Below the pieces are notes generated by a model. That model saw nothing but the letters and a program-made list of their open reading frames with translations. It was not told the origin of the DNA and searched no databases. Shown in pieces: positions 46,291 to 56,880 of a stretch of DNA of 64,000 bases. Location: contig NZ_JABJVN010000011.1 in the NCBI RefSeq assembly GCF_013618475.1, positions 1 through 64,000 of the forward strand, written 5' to 3'. This DNA is from Saccharibacillus deserti. GTDB taxonomy: Bacteria; Bacillota; Bacilli; Paenibacillales; Paenibacillaceae. The translations under genes and the position numbers were made by a program. Position 1 is the stretch's first letter, and each line of letters begins with the position of its first letter.

Positions 46291-48171
46291 CTACTTGAGG
46301 AACCTGAACGATTGAAGAGCCCGCTTGATTCCGTCCAACTGCTGCGGGGTCGCCATCGCTTGATCCAGCCGAGTGTGCATCCAGTAGGTGCTGTTCCCGT
46401 GGCGGAAATAGATATCCTCTGCCTGATAAGGGCTGCCGTCCGTTCCCGTATAGGCCAGGCGAACAGCGGGAACTCCCGCAAACAAAGTCCGCTGCGGCGG
46501 TTCCACGGACATCGTCGGATCATCCAGCTTCAAATCGGCGTAACCCCGGGCCGCTTTGGCGGCTGCCGCTTCGACACCTTCGCCGATCAGGGTCAGAGAC
46601 AAGGAACCGCCGGGAAGGGAGTAGCGCAGCTCGGGCTGCACGCCGCTTCCGGGAATACTGGTCCAGTAAGCCGGAACGCTGATTTGGAAATCCGTCGTGC
46701 TCTTGGTGACGTTCAACGATTTATCTTTGAGGTACGAGATTTGACCGAGCTTGCCAAAAGAAGAAGCGACCGTATCGAAGTCGATATCGAGCGAGCCGAT
46801 GATCCGGCGGAAGGTTTGTTCCTTGTACGCTTCGGCAGGAGCCGAATAACGCAAAATGTAGAAGTATCCTTCCTGCTGCAGCACAAGCCAGTTCCAGTGA
46901 TACTCCTCGGTACCCAGCTGATACGTGAGCTTCTCCAGACGTCCGTCCACGCCGGCAGCCTTCAGCGGTTCGCTGACGATCGGCTTGGCTTTTCCGGCTA
47001 CGAACAGTTCATCCATCCGGCTCTGCAGAAGTGTATGCCAATCTTCCAGCGTCTGTCCTGCGGCAGCGGAAGTAACCTGCAGAGACAGGGAAGAACCGTC
47101 TTCCGCAGCGTACTCGAACCGACCCGTGTCCGTCGGAATCCACTCGGCCGGCAGTTTCAGCGTCACTCCGTAATCCGACGAAGCGGCCGACACCTGTCCG
47201 TCTTTGATCGTCGACAGGTCTTCGGTTTTGACCCCCTTCGTTGCAAAAGAAGGACGGAACGAGTCCAGAAGCTCGGCACGTTCTTCAAGCTCCCGGTAAT
47301 CTTTGACCAGCGAGTCGCCGAAGTACAGCGTATATACGCGCCCTTGATCGTAATAACGCCGGGCTTCCCAATAAAGGCCGTCCAAATCCCGCGTAATCAA
47401 ACGGGCATAAGGCAGTACGGCATTCGGGAACGCTTCCCGGTCCACGACCGTCTCGCCGGATTCCAGCGCTTCTTGTTCCAACTGCTCCAGAACATCGGAC
47501 AGCGGTACCGAAACGGACGCGTCTTCTTCCCAGACATGAATTTGCAGCATATAAGTGCCGTCCGGGTCACCGAGCATGGCCGAGAATTCGTTGTCGCCCA
47601 GCTCGGCCACCGCATTTTCCGGATAATCGATCGACCAGCCCGCATAGCTGCTGCCGACCCGTCCGGAAATGCCTTCTTCGTCGCCTTTGACAGGCTTTTG
47701 TCCCGGAATTCCGTTATCCGATTTCAGCGTAACGACAATTTTGCCGGAAGCCACTTTGACTGCGGCGCCCAACATGTCCGTTACCGGACGCAAAGGGACC
47801 ATAAGGGTACCGTTTTTCATTACCGGCGCAGCGGCCAAAGCCGATTTGCTGCCGTTTACCCAGGCCGTCTTGCTGCCGATCGTAAACGTCGCCGCTTTGG
47901 AACCGTAGGATAGGCGAACCACATCTTCGCCTTCAAGCCGGCTTTTCGTACCAAATGCGCGCTGGAATACGCCAAGCGGTACCATGACCGCTCCGTTTTG
48001 CGTATACGGCTTTTCTATCTTTGTCTTCTCGCCGTTCACGAGCGCCGATGTACTTCCGATCTGAACTTCCAGTGTCAAAATGACCGATTCGGCCGCCAAA
48101 GCCGATAAGGATGTTCCGATCGACAGCAGCAGAACGAACAGAAGCGCCATGCCCTTTTTTGCCAGTCTCAT
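46291..48171 (-). CDS. Copper amine oxidase N-terminal domain protein (secreted)
   Basis: A 626-residue protein with signal peptide (1-27, KKGMALLFVLLLSIGTSLSA). Residues about 30-155 are the copper-amine-oxidase-N-like domain that in Paenibacillaceae acts as a surface module, not an oxidase: VMVPLGVFQRAFGTKSRLEG, AWVNGSKSALAAAPVMKNGT and LMVPLRPVTDMLGAAVKVAS. The remainder holds three weakly repeated alpha/beta units (starting near 170, 325 and 490: SYAGWSIDYPENA, SSDYGVTLKLPAEW, STTDFQISVPAYW), similar to lipoprotein-type PsbP-like folds. Function unknown. It lies 61 bp after the HtrA-type protease, so cotranscription and a shared envelope role are plausible. Confidence 0.82.
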   Translation of the reverse strand: MRLAKKGMALLFVLLLSIGTSLSALAAESVILTLEVQIGSTSALVNGEKTKIEKPYTQNGAVMVPLGVFQRAFGTKSRLEGEDVVRLSYGSKAATFTIGSKTAWVNGSKSALAAAPVMKNGTLMVPLRPVTDMLGAAVKVASGKIVVTLKSDNGIPGQKPVKGDEEGISGRVGSSYAGWSIDYPENAVAELGDNEFSAMLGDPDGTYMLQIHVWEEDASVSVPLSDVLEQLEQEALESGETVVDREAFPNAVLPYARLITRDLDGLYWEARRYYDQGRVYTLYFGDSLVKDYRELEERAELLDSFRPSFATKGVKTEDLSTIKDGQVSAASSDYGVTLKLPAEWIPTDTGRFEYAAEDGSSLSLQVTSAAAGQTLEDWHTLLQSRMDELFVAGKAKPIVSEPLKAAGVDGRLEKLTYQLGTEEYHWNWLVLQQEGYFYILRYSAPAEAYKEQTFRRIIGSLDIDFDTVASSFGKLGQISYLKDKSLNVTKSTTDFQISVPAYWTSIPGSGVQPELRYSLPGGSLSLTLIGEGVEAAAAKAARGYADLKLDDPTMSVEPPQRTLFAGVPAVRLAYTGTDGSPYQAEDIYFRHGNSTYWMHTRLDQAMATPQQLDGIKRALQSFRFLK

Positions 48172-48232
48172 TCGCTCTCCCCCTCTTTTTCTTCGCGTCC
48201 TGCCGGCAGATTCGCCGTGCGCAGACCGTATC

Positions 48233-49291
48233 TCATTCGTTCGTCAATTTGATGCTGCGTTCCACGATATCCCCGCCGGACTGCATCAGCACCTTAACCT
48301 TTTGCCCGGGTACATAGGATTTCATCAGCTCGTTCAGGTCAACCACAGCCGTAATCCGGTGACCGGCAACGCTGTACAGCACATCGCCTTTTTGGACGCC
48401 GGCGGCTTCCGCTTCTTTGGAGATCACTTCCGTCACGGTCAACGGATCGTCCGAAGGCAGACCGACCATCGCGGAGAAGCTTTCTTCGAGGTGCAGTCCC
48501 AAGCCGGCACGCACCACTTCTCCTTTGGCGAACAGTTGGTGCACGATATACTGAACGGTGGCCGCAGGAATCGTAAAGCCGGTATTATCGATATCGACCG
48601 CCGCAAATTTCATCGAATTGATTCCGATGATCTCGCCCTGCATATTGACCAGCGGACCTCCGCTGTTGCCCGGGTTGATTGTTGCGTCCGTCTGGATCAA
48701 CCGGTACTCCGCTCCGGCGGCGCGGTTAAGACCGCTGACGATTCCCACCGTCGCCGAGTTGCGCAGCGACAAGGATACCGGCGTGCCGATCGCGATCACC
48801 TGCTCGCCGACGAGCGTCGTTTTTTGAGCCGACACGAATCTAGCAGGTTTGAAGCCTTTCACGTTGATTCGGATCAGGGCCACATCGCTGATCGGATCGC
48901 TGTATACGGTGCGGACCTTGTAAGACTTGCCTTCCGACGTGACCACCTGGATATTCTGCATATCTTCGACGACATGCGCATTGGTTACGATCCAGCCGTC
49001 CGAACGGATAATGACGCCCGATCCGTGTGCCAGGTCATAACCTTCCGCTTCCTCCGTTCCTTCTTCAAGTCCCCACTCTTCCGAGTGATCGACCGGCACT
49101 TCGCCGATAATCCCCACTACCGAAGGCGATACCTGCGCAATAATCTGCGGAACCGTTTTGGCGTAAGCCGAGCCGGACGGCTTTGCGGCAGCTGCCGCGG
49201 CGGTTTCCGTTTGGGCGAACAGACCGAAACCTCCGATTCCGATTGCTCCTGACAGCAGCAGACAAGCCGCTTTCGTTCCCGTTTTTCTCAT
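48233..49291 (-). CDS. HtrA/DegP-like trypsin-family serine protease with PDZ domain
   Basis: About 352 residues. An N-terminal signal/anchor (RKTGTKAACLLLSGAIGIGG) is followed by the protease domain with the catalytic triad in WIVTNAHVVED (His), SDPISDVALIRI (Asp) and TINPGNSGGPLVNMQGEIIG (Ser). A single PDZ domain covers about 265-345 (GLGLHLEESFSAMVGLP, AGVQKGDVLYSVAGHRI). Envelope quality control under stress is the family role. The frame opens at ATG 49318; the ATG at 49291 begins a standard signal peptide and has GAGGG upstream. Genes for the amine-oxidase-N protein and the broken propeller protein follow in the same direction. No two-component regulator is adjacent. Confidence 0.9.
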   Translation of the reverse strand: MRKTGTKAACLLLSGAIGIGGFGLFAQTETAAAAAAKPSGSAYAKTVPQIIAQVSPSVVGIIGEVPVDHSEEWGLEEGTEEAEGYDLAHGSGVIIRSDGWIVTNAHVVEDMQNIQVVTSEGKSYKVRTVYSDPISDVALIRINVKGFKPARFVSAQKTTLVGEQVIAIGTPVSLSLRNSATVGIVSGLNRAAGAEYRLIQTDATINPGNSGGPLVNMQGEIIGINSMKFAAVDIDNTGFTIPAATVQYIVHQLFAKGEVVRAGLGLHLEESFSAMVGLPSDDPLTVTEVISKEAEAAGVQKGDVLYSVAGHRITAVVDLNELMKSYVPGQKVKVLMQSGGDIVERSIKLTNE

Positions 49292-49529
49292 TCCGTCGAC
49301 AACCCTCTTTCTTCGCATGTCCGGATTCCGGCATAATCAATCCCGATTCAACCGATCCGCAGGACCGCAGCCGCAGAACAAACCCCGCCTTTTACGTATC
49401 AAAAAGCGGGATTTGACCGGACCCGGCCGGATCGTTTTATATCGTATAGAGCTTCGTTACTCTCTTTCTTCACTCTATTCCATCTTTTAGAAAAAATGAA
49501 GCTATTTTTATACAAGTTGGGCAAATTCA

Positions 49530-49566
49530 AAAAAAGAAAGCGGCCGCCCCAAAGGCGGCCGCTTTC
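49530..49566 (-). terminator. Terminator of uvrA
   Basis: Minus strand GAAAGCGGCCGCC, 5-nt loop, GGCGGCCGCTTTC followed by TTTTTTTG, 21 bp past the uvrA stop. The region 49319-49529 between it and htrA is the htrA leader; I see an imperfect hairpin (about 49385-49412) but no convincing promoter. Confidence 0.92.
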
Positions 49567-49587
49567 GGGCCGGTATTCGTGCCCCGC

Positions 49588-52467
49588 TTATGATTTGTCG
49601 GCCGTCTCGCGGTCCGGCGCGTTCTCCAGGCGGGTACGTTCGGTATCCCGTTCGAGGACCGGCGCCAGATAATGGCCGGTATACGAACCTTTCACTTTGG
49701 CGACCTGCTCCGGCGTGCCGGCTGCGACCACATCGCCGCCGCCGCTTCCGCCTTCCGGCCCCATATCGATCAGGTGGTCGGCCGTTTTGATGACGTCGAG
49801 ATTGTGCTCGATCACGAGTACCGTATCGCCCGATTCGACCAGGCGGTGCAGCACGTTCAGCAGGCGGTCGATATCGTCCACATGCAGGCCCGTTGTCGGC
49901 TCGTCGAGGATGTAGATCGTTTTGCCGGTGCTGCGGCGGTGCAGTTCGGAAGCTAGCTTTACGCGCTGCGCTTCGCCGCCGGACAGCGTGGTGGCGGGCT
50001 GGCCCATTTTGACATAGCCGAGACCCACATCAAGCAGGGTTTGCAGCTTGCGGCTGATCTTCGGCACGTTCTGGAAAAATTCGACCGCGTCTTCGATCGT
50101 CATTTCCAGGACGTCGGCGATATTCTTGCTCTTGTATTTGACTTCCAGCGTCTCGCGGTTGTACCGCTTGCCTTTGCACACTTCGCACGGAACGTAGATA
50201 TCCGGCAGGAAGTGCATCTCGATCTTGATAATGCCGTCGCCTTTGCACGCTTCGCAGCGGCCGCCCTTCGTATTGAAACTGAAACGGCCTTTCTGGTAGC
50301 CGCGCACTTTGGCTTCGTTCGTCGTCGCAAACAAATCCCGAATGTTGTCGAACACACCCGTGTAGGTCGCCGGGTTGGAACGCGGCGTACGGCCGATCGG
50401 CGACTGGTCGACTTCGACCACCTTGTCCACATGCTCCATGCCGCGGATTTCCTTGTGCTTGCCCGGCTTGACGCGCGCACGGTTCAGGTCGCGGGCCAGC
50501 GCTTTGTGCAGCACGCCGTTGACGAGCGACGACTTGCCGGAACCCGATACGCCGGTGACCGCCGTGAACAGGCCGATCGGCACCTTCACATTGACGTTGT
50601 TCAGGTTGTTTTCTTTCGCCCCGCGAATTTCCAGCCAGCGCTCGCCCGGCTTGCGGCGGCTCAAAGGAACCGGGATAAAGCGGCGTCCGCTCAAATACTG
50701 CCCCGTCAGGGAGTCCGGATTGTCCATGACTTCCTGCGGCGTGCCTTCCGCGATGATCCGGCCGCCGTGTACGCCGGCTCCCGGACCGATATCGATAATA
50801 TAGTCGCTCGCCATCATCGTGTCTTCGTCATGTTCGACCACGATCAGCGTATTGCCGAGATCGCGCATATGCAGCAGCGTCTTGATCAGACGGTCGTTAT
50901 CCCGCTGATGCAGGCCGATACTCGGCTCGTCGAGAATATAGAGCACGCCCATCAGGCTCGAACCGATCTGCGTGGCCAAACGGATCCGCTGCGCTTCGCC
51001 GCCGGAGAGTGTGCCGGCCGCGCGGCTGAGCGTCAGGTACGTCAAGCCGACATTCTCGAGGAAGCCGAGACGGCTGCAGACTTCTTTGAGAATCAGGTTT
51101 GCGATCGAACGTTCTTTTTCGCTCAATTCGAGTTCGTCGAAGAATTCCGTCGCTTTGGAGATCGACAGATCGGTCACATGCGAGATACTGACTCCGCCCA
51201 CGGTCACCGCCAGAATCTCGCGCTTCAAACGCTGGCCTTTGCAGGTGCCGCACGGTTTGGTGCCCATGAAGCCTTCGATGTATTCGCGCATGCTCTCGGA
51301 CGAGGTGTCCCGGTAGCGGCGTTCCAGGTTCGGAATGATGCCTTCGAACGCTACCGTAACTTCCTTGCTGCGGCCGAAGTCGCCTTCGTAGCGGAATTTG
51401 ACTTTCTGGCCGTCGGTCCCGTATAGAATCTTGTTCGTTTGTTCCGCAGTCAGCTCGGATACCGGCACGTGGGTCGGAATCTTGTAATGCTCGCACATGG
51501 CGGCGAGGAACTGCGGATAATAATTGGACAAGCCTCCGCTCCAGGCGGTAAACGCGCCGTCTTCGATCGATTTGCGTTCGTCCGGCACCAGCAGTTCCGG
51601 ATCGACCACCATCTTGACACCAAGTCCGTCACAGTCCGGGCAGGCGCCGAACGGGCTGTTGAACGAGAACATGCGCGGCGCCAGTTCGTCCATGCTGAAT
51701 CCGCAGATCGGGCAGGCAAAATTGGAACTGAATCTCAGCTCTTCCTGGCCCATGATATCGACCAGCAGCTGACCGCCGGACAGCTTCAGCGCCGTCTCGA
51801 TCGAATCGGCCAGACGGGTCTGAACGTCTTCCTTGATCACGATCCGGTCGACGACGATTTCGATCGTATGCTTCTTGTTTTTCTCCAGCTCGATAGTCTC
51901 CGACAGATCGCGCAGTTCGCCGTCGACTCGGACACGGACAAAACCTTGTTTGGAGATTTCGGTGAACAGGCTTTTGTGCTCGCCTTTCTTGCCCGCGATA
52001 ACGGGAGCCAGAATCTGCAGCCGGGTCTTCTCGGGGAACTGCATGATCCGGTCCACCATCTGCTCGACGGTCTGGGAAGTGATCTCCACACCGTGGTCCG
52101 GACAGTGGGGCTTGCCGATCCGCGCAAAAAGAAGCCGCAGATAGTCATAAATTTCCGTAACGGTACCGACGGTCGAACGCGGGTTGCGGCTCGTCGTTTT
52201 CTGATCGATCGAGATCGCCGGCGACAGTCCGTCGATCGAGTCGACGTCCGGCTTTTCCATCTGGCCCAGGAACTGCCGCGCATAAGCGGACAGCGATTCG
52301 ACGTAGCGGCGCTGCCCTTCGGCGTAAATGGTATCGAACGCGAGGGAAGACTTTCCCGAACCGCTGAGTCCCGTCAGGACGACGAAACGATCGCGGGGGA
52401 TCGTGACGTCTATGTTTTTTAAGTTGTGTGCTCTGGCACCTTTGATTACGATATTTTCGCTTGCCAC
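49588..52467 (-). CDS. uvrA: Excinuclease ABC subunit A
   Basis: Damage-recognition ATPase of nucleotide excision repair, about 959 residues. Two ABC modules are visible: [20 protein letters not shown] (Walker A 1) and [20 protein letters not shown] (Walker A 2), signatures [16 protein letters not shown] and [16 protein letters not shown], and two Cys4 zinc modules (CPICGFSM...[16 protein letters not shown]...CEVCKGKRY). The frame opens at ATG 52485. The GTG at 52467 starts [19 protein letters not shown], the family start, with GGAGG 9 nt upstream. uvrB lies upstream but is separated by 266 bp and a hairpin, so partial uncoupling of the two is possible. Confidence 0.97.
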   Translation of the reverse strand: MASENIVIKGARAHNLKNIDVTIPRDRFVVLTGLSGSGKSSLAFDTIYAEGQRRYVESLSAYARQFLGQMEKPDVDSIDGLSPAISIDQKTTSRNPRSTVGTVTEIYDYLRLLFARIGKPHCPDHGVEITSQTVEQMVDRIMQFPEKTRLQILAPVIAGKKGEHKSLFTEISKQGFVRVRVDGELRDLSETIELEKNKKHTIEIVVDRIVIKEDVQTRLADSIETALKLSGGQLLVDIMGQEELRFSSNFACPICGFSMDELAPRMFSFNSPFGACPDCDGLGVKMVVDPELLVPDERKSIEDGAFTAWSGGLSNYYPQFLAAMCEHYKIPTHVPVSELTAEQTNKILYGTDGQKVKFRYEGDFGRSKEVTVAFEGIIPNLERRYRDTSSESMREYIEGFMGTKPCGTCKGQRLKREILAVTVGGVSISHVTDLSISKATEFFDELELSEKERSIANLILKEVCSRLGFLENVGLTYLTLSRAAGTLSGGEAQRIRLATQIGSSLMGVLYILDEPSIGLHQRDNDRLIKTLLHMRDLGNTLIVVEHDEDTMMASDYIIDIGPGAGVHGGRIIAEGTPQEVMDNPDSLTGQYLSGRRFIPVPLSRRKPGERWLEIRGAKENNLNNVNVKVPIGLFTAVTGVSGSGKSSLVNGVLHKALARDLNRARVKPGKHKEIRGMEHVDKVVEVDQSPIGRTPRSNPATYTGVFDNIRDLFATTNEAKVRGYQKGRFSFNTKGGRCEACKGDGIIKIEMHFLPDIYVPCEVCKGKRYNRETLEVKYKSKNIADVLEMTIEDAVEFFQNVPKISRKLQTLLDVGLGYVKMGQPATTLSGGEAQRVKLASELHRRSTGKTIYILDEPTTGLHVDDIDRLLNVLHRLVESGDTVLVIEHNLDVIKTADHLIDMGPEGGSGGGDVVAAGTPEQVAKVKGSYTGHYLAPVLERDTERTRLENAPDRETADKS

Positions 52468-52644
52468 CGGCCTCAACCTCCACATGAATCATTCTGTTTG
52501 TCGACTTTCTCGGCAGGGCGCTTTTTCAAAAAGAACGTTTGCCGGCTGGCCGATCGTCTGCGCTCGGGGAGACGCTGCGGGTCCGGTAGATCCGTGCGGC
52601 CATTCTTTTTGGGAGCTTTTCTGCAGGAAAGTCTTGGATCTTGG

Positions 52645-52676
52645 GAAAAAGATTGCGTCCGCACGGATGCGGACGC
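52645..52676 (-). terminator. Hairpin downstream of uvrB
   Basis: Minus strand GCGTCCGCA-TCCG-TGCGGACGC followed by AATCTTTTTCCC, 58 bp past the uvrB stop. The region 52486-52733 otherwise shows no credible gene and no clear uvrA promoter. Confidence 0.6.
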
Positions 52677-52733
52677 TGTATATGAGATAGAATAGGCATG
52701 ATGTCGGAATAAAAAACCAGGGTATGCGGCGGC

Positions 52734-54734
52734 TCAATCCGCCGCGCGGAGTTCCAGCAGAGCGTCGCGAAGTTCCGCGGCGCGTTCGAAGTTGAGGTTC
52801 TTGGCGGATTCTTTCATTTCTTTTTCCAGACGCATGACCAGCTTCTCGCGATCCCGCTTCGTCAGCTTGGTCGTGCCGTCGATGCCCGACAGGAAGTCGG
52901 TGCCGCTCTCGGCGGCTTTGGTCGCTTCGATGACATCGCGCACTTTCTTCTTGATCGTCTGCGGCGTAATGCCGTGCTGTTCGTTGTAGGCGTGCTGGAT
53001 CTCGCGCCGGCGCTGCGTTTCGTTCATCGCTTTCTCCATCGAATCGGTGATCTTGTCGGCATACAGGATAACCCGGCCTTCCGAGTTTCGGGCCGCCCGG
53101 CCGATCGTCTGGATCAGCGAGCGTTCCGAGCGCAGGAACCCTTCCTTGTCGGCGTCGAGGATCGTGACAAGCGAGACTTCCGGAAGGTCGAGACCTTCGC
53201 GCAGCAGGTTGATGCCGACAAGCACATGGAAGACCCCGAGCCGCAGATCGCGCAGAATGGCAATCCGCTCCAGCGTCTTGATGTCCGAATGCAGATAGCG
53301 GACTTTGATTCCGACTTCCTTGAGGTAATCGGTCAGGTCTTCGGACATTTTCTTGGTCAGCGTCGTAACGAGCACGCGCTCGTCCTTCTCGATCCGGTCG
53401 CGGATCTCGCCGATCAGATCGTCGATCTGTCCGTCGGTCTTGCGCACTTCGATGATCGGGTCCAGCAGACCCGTCGGCCGGATGATCTGTTCGACCATCG
53501 TCGGGCAGTGCTCGATCTCGTACGGACCCGGCGTCGCCGAAACGTAAATCAGCTGGTCCGCCTTTTGTTCGAATTCCTCGAACTTCAGCGGACGGTTGTC
53601 AAGCGCCGAAGGCAGACGGAACCCGTAGTCGACCAGGACGTTCTTGCGCGCCTGGTCGCCGTTGTACATCGCCCGGATCTGGGGCAGCGTCACGTGCGAT
53701 TCGTCGATCACGATCAGCAGGTCGTCCGGGAAGTAGTCCATCAGCGTGTACGGCGTCGCTCCGCGTTCGCGGAAAGTCAGCGGACCCGAATAGTTCTCGA
53801 TGCCGGAGCAGAATCCGACTTCCTTCATCATCTCGATATCGTAGCGCGTACGCTGTTCCAGCCGCTGCGCTTCGAGCAGCTTGCCCTCTTCCTTGAATAC
53901 GGCAAGGCGCTCTTCGAGTTCCCGCTCGATATTCGTGATGGCGATCTTCATTTTTTCTTCGCGGGTGACAAAGTGGGAAGCCGGGAAAATCGCGACGTGA
54001 TCGCGTTCGCCGGTGATTTCCCCGGTCAGTACGTTGATCTCGCTGATCCGTTCGATTTCGTCGCCGAACAGTTCGATCCGCACCGCATGCTCTTCGCGCG
54101 AAGCCGGGAAGATTTCGACCACGTCGCCGCGGACGCGGAACGTGCCCCGGACAAAGTTGATATCGTTGCGCTGGTACTGGATATCGACCAGGCGGGACAA
54201 GATCTCCTGCCGGGACTTCTCCATGCCGACGCGCAGCGACAGAAGCAGATTGCCGTACTCCTGCGGCGAACCGAGACCGTAGATGCACGATACGCTGGCG
54301 ACGATCACGACGTCGCGGCGTTCGAACAGCGAACTGGTCGCGGAGTGGCGGAGCCGGTCGATCTCCTCGTTGATGCTGGAATCTTTTTCGATATACGTAT
54401 CGGAAGAAGGAACGTAGGCTTCCGGCTGGAAATAATCATAATAACTGACGAAGTAGTCGACGGAGTTGTTCGGCAGGAATTCCTTGAACTCGCTGGCCAG
54501 CTGGGCGGCCAGGGTCTTGTTGTGGGCGATGACCAGTGTCGGACGGTTCAGCTTCGCAATCGTCTGGGCGATCGTGAACGTCTTGCCCGTACCCGTCGCT
54601 CCAAGCAGCGTCTGGTGTTTCTTCCCGGCGTGTATGCCTTCGACCAGCTGGTCGATCGCGCGCGGCTGGTCGCCCTGCGGCGTGAATTCCGAGACGATCT
54701 CAAACGGTTTGTTGCTGATTACAATATCGCTCAT
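52734..54734 (-). CDS. uvrB: Excinuclease ABC subunit B
   Basis: Damage-verifying helicase-like subunit of nucleotide excision repair, 666 residues. Walker [16 protein letters not shown] near residue 45, the beta-hairpin region [29 protein letters not shown] (motif II), the helicase C half ([35 protein letters not shown]) and the C-terminal UVR motif that binds UvrC ([15 protein letters not shown]). The frame runs up to 55055, but the ATG at 54734 ([17 protein letters not shown]) is the family start with GAGGG upstream. Transcription probably begins some 330 bp upstream at an SOS-type promoter, leaving a long untranslated leader. Confidence 0.97.
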   Translation of the reverse strand: MSDIVISNKPFEIVSEFTPQGDQPRAIDQLVEGIHAGKKHQTLLGATGTGKTFTIAQTIAKLNRPTLVIAHNKTLAAQLASEFKEFLPNNSVDYFVSYYDYFQPEAYVPSSDTYIEKDSSINEEIDRLRHSATSSLFERRDVVIVASVSCIYGLGSPQEYGNLLLSLRVGMEKSRQEILSRLVDIQYQRNDINFVRGTFRVRGDVVEIFPASREEHAVRIELFGDEIERISEINVLTGEITGERDHVAIFPASHFVTREEKMKIAITNIERELEERLAVFKEEGKLLEAQRLEQRTRYDIEMMKEVGFCSGIENYSGPLTFRERGATPYTLMDYFPDDLLIVIDESHVTLPQIRAMYNGDQARKNVLVDYGFRLPSALDNRPLKFEEFEQKADQLIYVSATPGPYEIEHCPTMVEQIIRPTGLLDPIIEVRKTDGQIDDLIGEIRDRIEKDERVLVTTLTKKMSEDLTDYLKEVGIKVRYLHSDIKTLERIAILRDLRLGVFHVLVGINLLREGLDLPEVSLVTILDADKEGFLRSERSLIQTIGRAARNSEGRVILYADKITDSMEKAMNETQRRREIQHAYNEQHGITPQTIKKKVRDVIEATKAAESGTDFLSGIDGTTKLTKRDREKLVMRLEKEMKESAKNLNFERAAELRDALLELRAAD

Positions 54735-54812
54735 TGGCCCTATTTCACCCTCGTCGTTTGAAGTGATAGTATTTGAAGCAGAGAATACGAAAAACCGGCG
54801 CATCGCTTTCGT

Positions 54813-54841
54813 TTGACACGCCGTTCGGGTGCTTATATTGT
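54813..54841 (+). promoter_or_regulatory. Candidate plus-strand promoter in the uvrB leader (motAB?)
   Basis: TTGACA (54813-54818), 17 bp, TATTGT (54836-54841). It points toward motA, 330 bp away, and opposes the uvrB transcript. No sigma-D element was seen closer to motA. The region 54735-55171 contains no credible gene. Confidence 0.4.
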
Positions 54842-55064
54842 AAATAACCACATTTCCGCATGGAAAACTTGTGCCGGCTGCGCGGCTGCCGATCGAAAAC
54901 GCGGAAAAGACTGTAGGTGCCGCGTTTCCATGCCTGCAAAAAGCCTTGAAAATAAAGGCGGCGTTCGTTGCCGAAGGGCTTCGGCCTTGCCGGGCGCCGG
55001 ACAAAAAATGGCACAGTGGGACAGCGAAGAACAAAATTCTCCGCTCGTCGAACATCCCGGAATA

Positions 55065-55078
55065 GGAATGCTTGTTCC
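55065..55078 (-). promoter_or_regulatory. Candidate LexA/DinR (SOS) box of uvrB
   Basis: Minus strand GGAACAAGCATTCC matches the Bacillus SOS box CGAACRNRYGTTYC at 12 of 14 positions. It lies 5 bp after the -10 element of the uvrB promoter, so LexA binding would block initiation. Confidence 0.7.
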
Positions 55079-55083
55079 CGTTA

Positions 55084-55112
55084 AGTATACTCTCTTTTTA
55101 TCCCTGATGCAA
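55084..55112 (-). promoter_or_regulatory. Promoter of uvrB
   Basis: Minus strand TTGCAT (55107-55112), 17 bp, TATACT (55084-55089), immediately upstream of the SOS-like box. Confidence 0.7.
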
Positions 55113-55171
55113 TTATTTATGAAAACGGAAAACGCTCATTTCAAGCTTTTGCCGCAGAGAGGAACGAATGC

Positions 55172-55951
55172 ATGGACATCACTACTGTTATCGGAATTAT
55201 CGCGGGATTCGCCGCTTTGATCGGCGGATTCTTGTGGGAAGGAGGACAGGCCGGAGGCCTGCTGCAGGGGGCTGCCGCTCTGATCGTATTCGGCGGAACG
55301 GCGGCGGCGGTCGTCATCAGCTTTCCGTGGAAAAGACTGCGGCAGCTTCCCGAAGCGTTTCGGCTGGCTTTCGGTTCCCGCCCGTCCGACTCCGGGGAAT
55401 TGATCGAAGATCTCGCCGGCCTGTCTTCCGTTGCCCGGCGTTCGGGCATTCTGGCGCTTGAACAAACGGCGGAATCGCACGAGCATCCTTTTATGAGGGA
55501 AGGTCTCGGCCTGATCGTGGACGGAAGCGACCAGTCGCTGATCCGGCATATTCTTGAACTCGAAATCGACAAACGCCAGGACAAGTTCGACGGTTACGCC
55601 AAAATTTTCGAATCTGCCGGAGGCTATGCGCCTACCATGGGAATTATCGGAACGGTGATGGGATTGATCCGCGTGCTGGGCAGCCTGACGGAGCCGGCGA
55701 ATCTCGGTTCGTCGATCGCCGTCGCTTTTATCGCTACCCTTTACGGAGTCGCCAGCGCCAACCTGATTTTCCTGCCGATCGCATCCAAGATCCGGGCGCG
55801 CGGCGAAGAGGAGGTCCAAGTGATGGAGATGATGCTCGAAGGCCTGCTGGCCGTCCAGAACGCGGAGAATCCGAATCTGGTCCGCAAGAAACTCGGCACC
55901 TACCTCGACGATGAACGCGGCGACAAACCGGCCGGAGCGGTTTCGCGATGA
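55172..55951 (+). CDS. motA: Flagellar motor stator protein MotA
   Basis: Proton-channel stator subunit, 259 residues, with four membrane helices (about 3-25, 33-50, 145-165, 180-200), the cytoplasmic loop carrying charged residues, and the conserved APTMGIIGTVMGLIRVLGSL and SSIAVAFIATLYGVASANLI segments. Coupled to motB by a 4-bp overlap. No other flagellar gene is nearby, which is usual for Bacillus-type motAB. The ribosome site is AGAGAGGAA. A paralogous MotPS-type (sodium) stator cannot be excluded from sequence alone. Confidence 0.92.
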   Translation: MDITTVIGIIAGFAALIGGFLWEGGQAGGLLQGAAALIVFGGTAAAVVISFPWKRLRQLPEAFRLAFGSRPSDSGELIEDLAGLSSVARRSGILALEQTAESHEHPFMREGLGLIVDGSDQSLIRHILELEIDKRQDKFDGYAKIFESAGGYAPTMGIIGTVMGLIRVLGSLTEPANLGSSIAVAFIATLYGVASANLIFLPIASKIRARGEEEVQVMEMMLEGLLAVQNAENPNLVRKKLGTYLDDERGDKPAGAVSR

Positions 55952-56787
55952 ACAGACGCCGCCGCAAACGCCGGGAAGGCCCCGCGCATCAGCAGGAACG
56001 CTGGCTGATTACGTATGCCGATCTGCTGACGCTGCTGCTGATCTTTTTTATTATCATGTATGCGGTCAGTACGATCGATGCGGAGAAATACGAAGCCGTC
56101 TCGGGATCGCTGCAAACGACGTTTCAAGCCGGCACCAGCATTCTGGAAGGCGGACCGAAAATCACGGGCGAACAGGGTCAGCAGATCCCCGGCAGCGAAG
56201 GGGACGACGAAGGCACAGGCGGAGAAGAAGCCCAGATCGAACCGGTGCCGGAAGACGAACCGACCGCGCGCGAACTGGCTTTCCGCGAACAGGAACGGCA
56301 GCTGGCCGGCTTCCTTCAGACCATTCAGTCCTATGTGGAAGAAAACAACCTGCAGGACCAGATTTTTGTCGCCGACAAACCGCAGGGTATCTCGATCACG
56401 CTGAGCGACCGGTTCCTGTTCGATATCGGCCGGGCCGATCTCAAAAGCGGCGCCGCCGGCATTCTGGATCGGCTGTCCAGCTTGTTCGGCACGATCGGCG
56501 CGACGATCAGTATCGAAGGCCATACCGACAACCAGCCGATCAAAGGCGGACGGTATGCCGACAACTGGGAGCTGTCGGGCGATCGGGCGCTGTCGGTCCT
56601 TCGCTACTTTATCGATGTCCGCAGCCTGCCTCCGTCCCAATTCCAATATGCCGGCTACGCGGATACGCGGCCGGTCGGCAACAACGCTACCGTGGAAGGC
56701 AGGCAGCAGAACCGGCGGGTAGAGATCACCGTGCTCCGCCAGCTTCAGTCCGACGGTGCCGCGGCGCCTGCCGCCCCGGCCGGATAG
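55948..56787 (+). CDS. motB: Flagellar motor stator protein MotB (OmpA domain)
   Basis: Peptidoglycan-anchored stator subunit, 279 residues. The N-terminal basic tail and single helix carry RWLITYADLLTLLLIFFIIM, whose aspartate is the proton-binding residue. After an acidic Gly/Glu-rich linker (about 75-105) comes the OmpA/MotB domain (FLFDIGRADLKSGAAGILDR, SIEGHTDNQPIKGG, NWELSGDRALSVLRYF, NRRVEITVLR). The C-terminus is an Ala/Pro-rich tail. It forms an operon with motA and is followed by a bidirectional terminator. Confidence 0.93.
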   Translation: MNRRRRKRREGPAHQQERWLITYADLLTLLLIFFIIMYAVSTIDAEKYEAVSGSLQTTFQAGTSILEGGPKITGEQGQQIPGSEGDDEGTGGEEAQIEPVPEDEPTARELAFREQERQLAGFLQTIQSYVEENNLQDQIFVADKPQGISITLSDRFLFDIGRADLKSGAAGILDRLSSLFGTIGATISIEGHTDNQPIKGGRYADNWELSGDRALSVLRYFIDVRSLPPSQFQYAGYADTRPVGNNATVEGRQQNRRVEITVLRQLQSDGAAAPAAPAG

Positions 56788-56818
56788 ACTTCGCAGAAGC
56801 GTATTCCAAAAATCGAGA

Positions 56819-56866
56819 AAGCCCCGGCCGAACCCCGTATACTGCGAGGTTTGGCCGGGGTTTTTC
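56819..56866. terminator. Bidirectional terminator motB / ABC permease
   Basis: AAAGCCCCGGCCGAACC and GGTTTGGCCGGGGTTTTT form a long stem with one mismatch. It lies between the convergent motB and the ABC-2 permease ending at 56881. Confidence 0.85.
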
Positions 56867-56880
56867 CGTCTGCCGCCGCT

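Noticed and set aside
49385-49412. Terminator between uvrA and htrA
   Set aside because: The stem is imperfect and no gene ends there; the true uvrA terminator is at 49530-49566.
54735-55055. UvrB with a 107-residue N-terminal extension
   Set aside because: Family members start at [13 protein letters not shown]. The extension region contains no conserved sequence and is better explained as leader.
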